From an uncultured Clostridia bacterium (GTDB lineage Bacteria; Bacillota; Clostridia; Christensenellales; UBA1242): 5,324 nucleotides of DNA. Position 1 is the first letter of the stretch. Every line of letters begins with the position of its first letter. Made by a program: the position numbers and the translations under genes. Positions 5,059 to 5,324 of this stretch are shown here, piece after piece. The notes beneath the pieces were generated by a model. The model saw nothing but the letters and a program-made list of their open reading frames with translations. It searched no databases and was not told the DNA's origin. Location of the stretch: contig CANQBU010000095.1 of the NCBI GenBank assembly GCA_947589615.1, positions 1 through 5,324 of the forward strand, written 5' to 3'.

Positions 5059-5324
5059 ATGAAATTGACAAAAAGAGAAAGTAGGTCGCTATTTATGATT
5101 TTTGCGATTTTTGCTGCTTTGATAATTTCAATATTTTGTTGCATTCCAAGAAAAGATAAAACCGTTGAAGAAGCGACTCGTGCTTCTACTGGATTTACAA
5201 ATACAGCTGATTTGAGTGCGAATACTTACACTTTGTCTAACGGATATATTTATCGGGCAAACAGTAATATAACAATATCTCATCAAGTAAATGTTTCTGG
5301 AACAGCAGTTATATATATTCCGTC
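5059..5324 (+). CDS. secreted or surface protein, N-terminal part (runs off the right edge)
   Basis: The ATG at 5059 follows an ideal Shine-Dalgarno, AAAGGAGGTG (5045-5054), and 88 codons remain open to the window end. The start is basic (MKLTKRESR), followed by a hydrophobic segment (about 11-28, ending FCCIP). This is an export signal or membrane anchor. Cys27 and Cys28 are not preceded by a proper lipobox (F at -1), so a lipoprotein is unlikely. A possible signal-peptidase site is TRA-S (40-43), though it is distant from the hydrophobic core. The visible mature part is rich in Thr, Ser and Asn with alternating beta-strand-like residues (TYTLSNGYIYRANSNITIS, then VNVSGTAVIYIP). This resembles the opening of beta-solenoid or adhesin-like surface proteins of gut Bacillota. 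The family cannot be fixed from this fragment. It lies behind the poly-G promoter and the extended -10 promoter. Confidence 0.85.
   Translation, partial: MKLTKRESRSLFMIFAIFAALIISIFCCIPRKDKTVEEATRASTGFTNTADLSANTYTLSNGYIYRANSNITISHQVNVSGTAVIYIP

Noticed and set aside
5130..5145. Lipoprotein lipobox around FCC in the last gene.
   Set aside because: The residue before Cys27 is Phe and the one before Cys28 is Cys; neither fits the small residue needed at -1.

Overview
The window is AT-rich and reads like a Bacillota/Clostridia-type genome, probably an uncultured gut-associated lineage. Shine-Dalgarno sites are strong and purine-rich (GGAGG, AAAGGAGGTG), the promoters resemble sigma-70/sigma-A consensus, and intergenic DNA is A/T-heavy. 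A complete RF2 gene with an internal UGA frameshift site, plus Trp encoded by TGG, shows that UGA is a stop codon here, so this is not a code-4 mollicute. No genus-level assignment is possible from the sequence alone.

Layout. Bases 1-17 hold the first five codons of a gene on the minus strand that runs off the left edge. A near-consensus promoter (142-170) then starts a rightward cluster of four genes. These are prfB (188-1283, with a programmed +1 frameshift), tsaD (1293-2354, 9 nt downstream and coupled), a U32-family gene best matched to the tRNA hydroxylase TrhP (2437-3627), and a SIMPL-domain exported protein with a cysteine-rich acidic linker (3696-4595). A good intrinsic terminator (4663-4697) closes the unit. 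The three enzymes share a theme: RF2 ends translation, TsaD makes t6A37, and TrhP-type enzymes make ho5U34, so the core of the operon tunes decoding and termination.

The 463-base gap 4596-5058 is the regulatory part of the window. After the terminator it carries a perfect TTGACA and a perfect TATAAT separated by 20 bases, ten of which are an uninterrupted G run (4891-4900). This is the architecture of a phase-variable promoter, in which slippage of the G tract changes the -35/-10 spacing. A perfect 10-bp tandem duplication and a second, extended -10 promoter follow. They lead to an ideal Shine-Dalgarno and the start of a secreted or surface protein (5059 to the right edge, incomplete). The most interesting hypothesis in the window is that expression of this surface protein is switched stochastically by the poly-G spacer.
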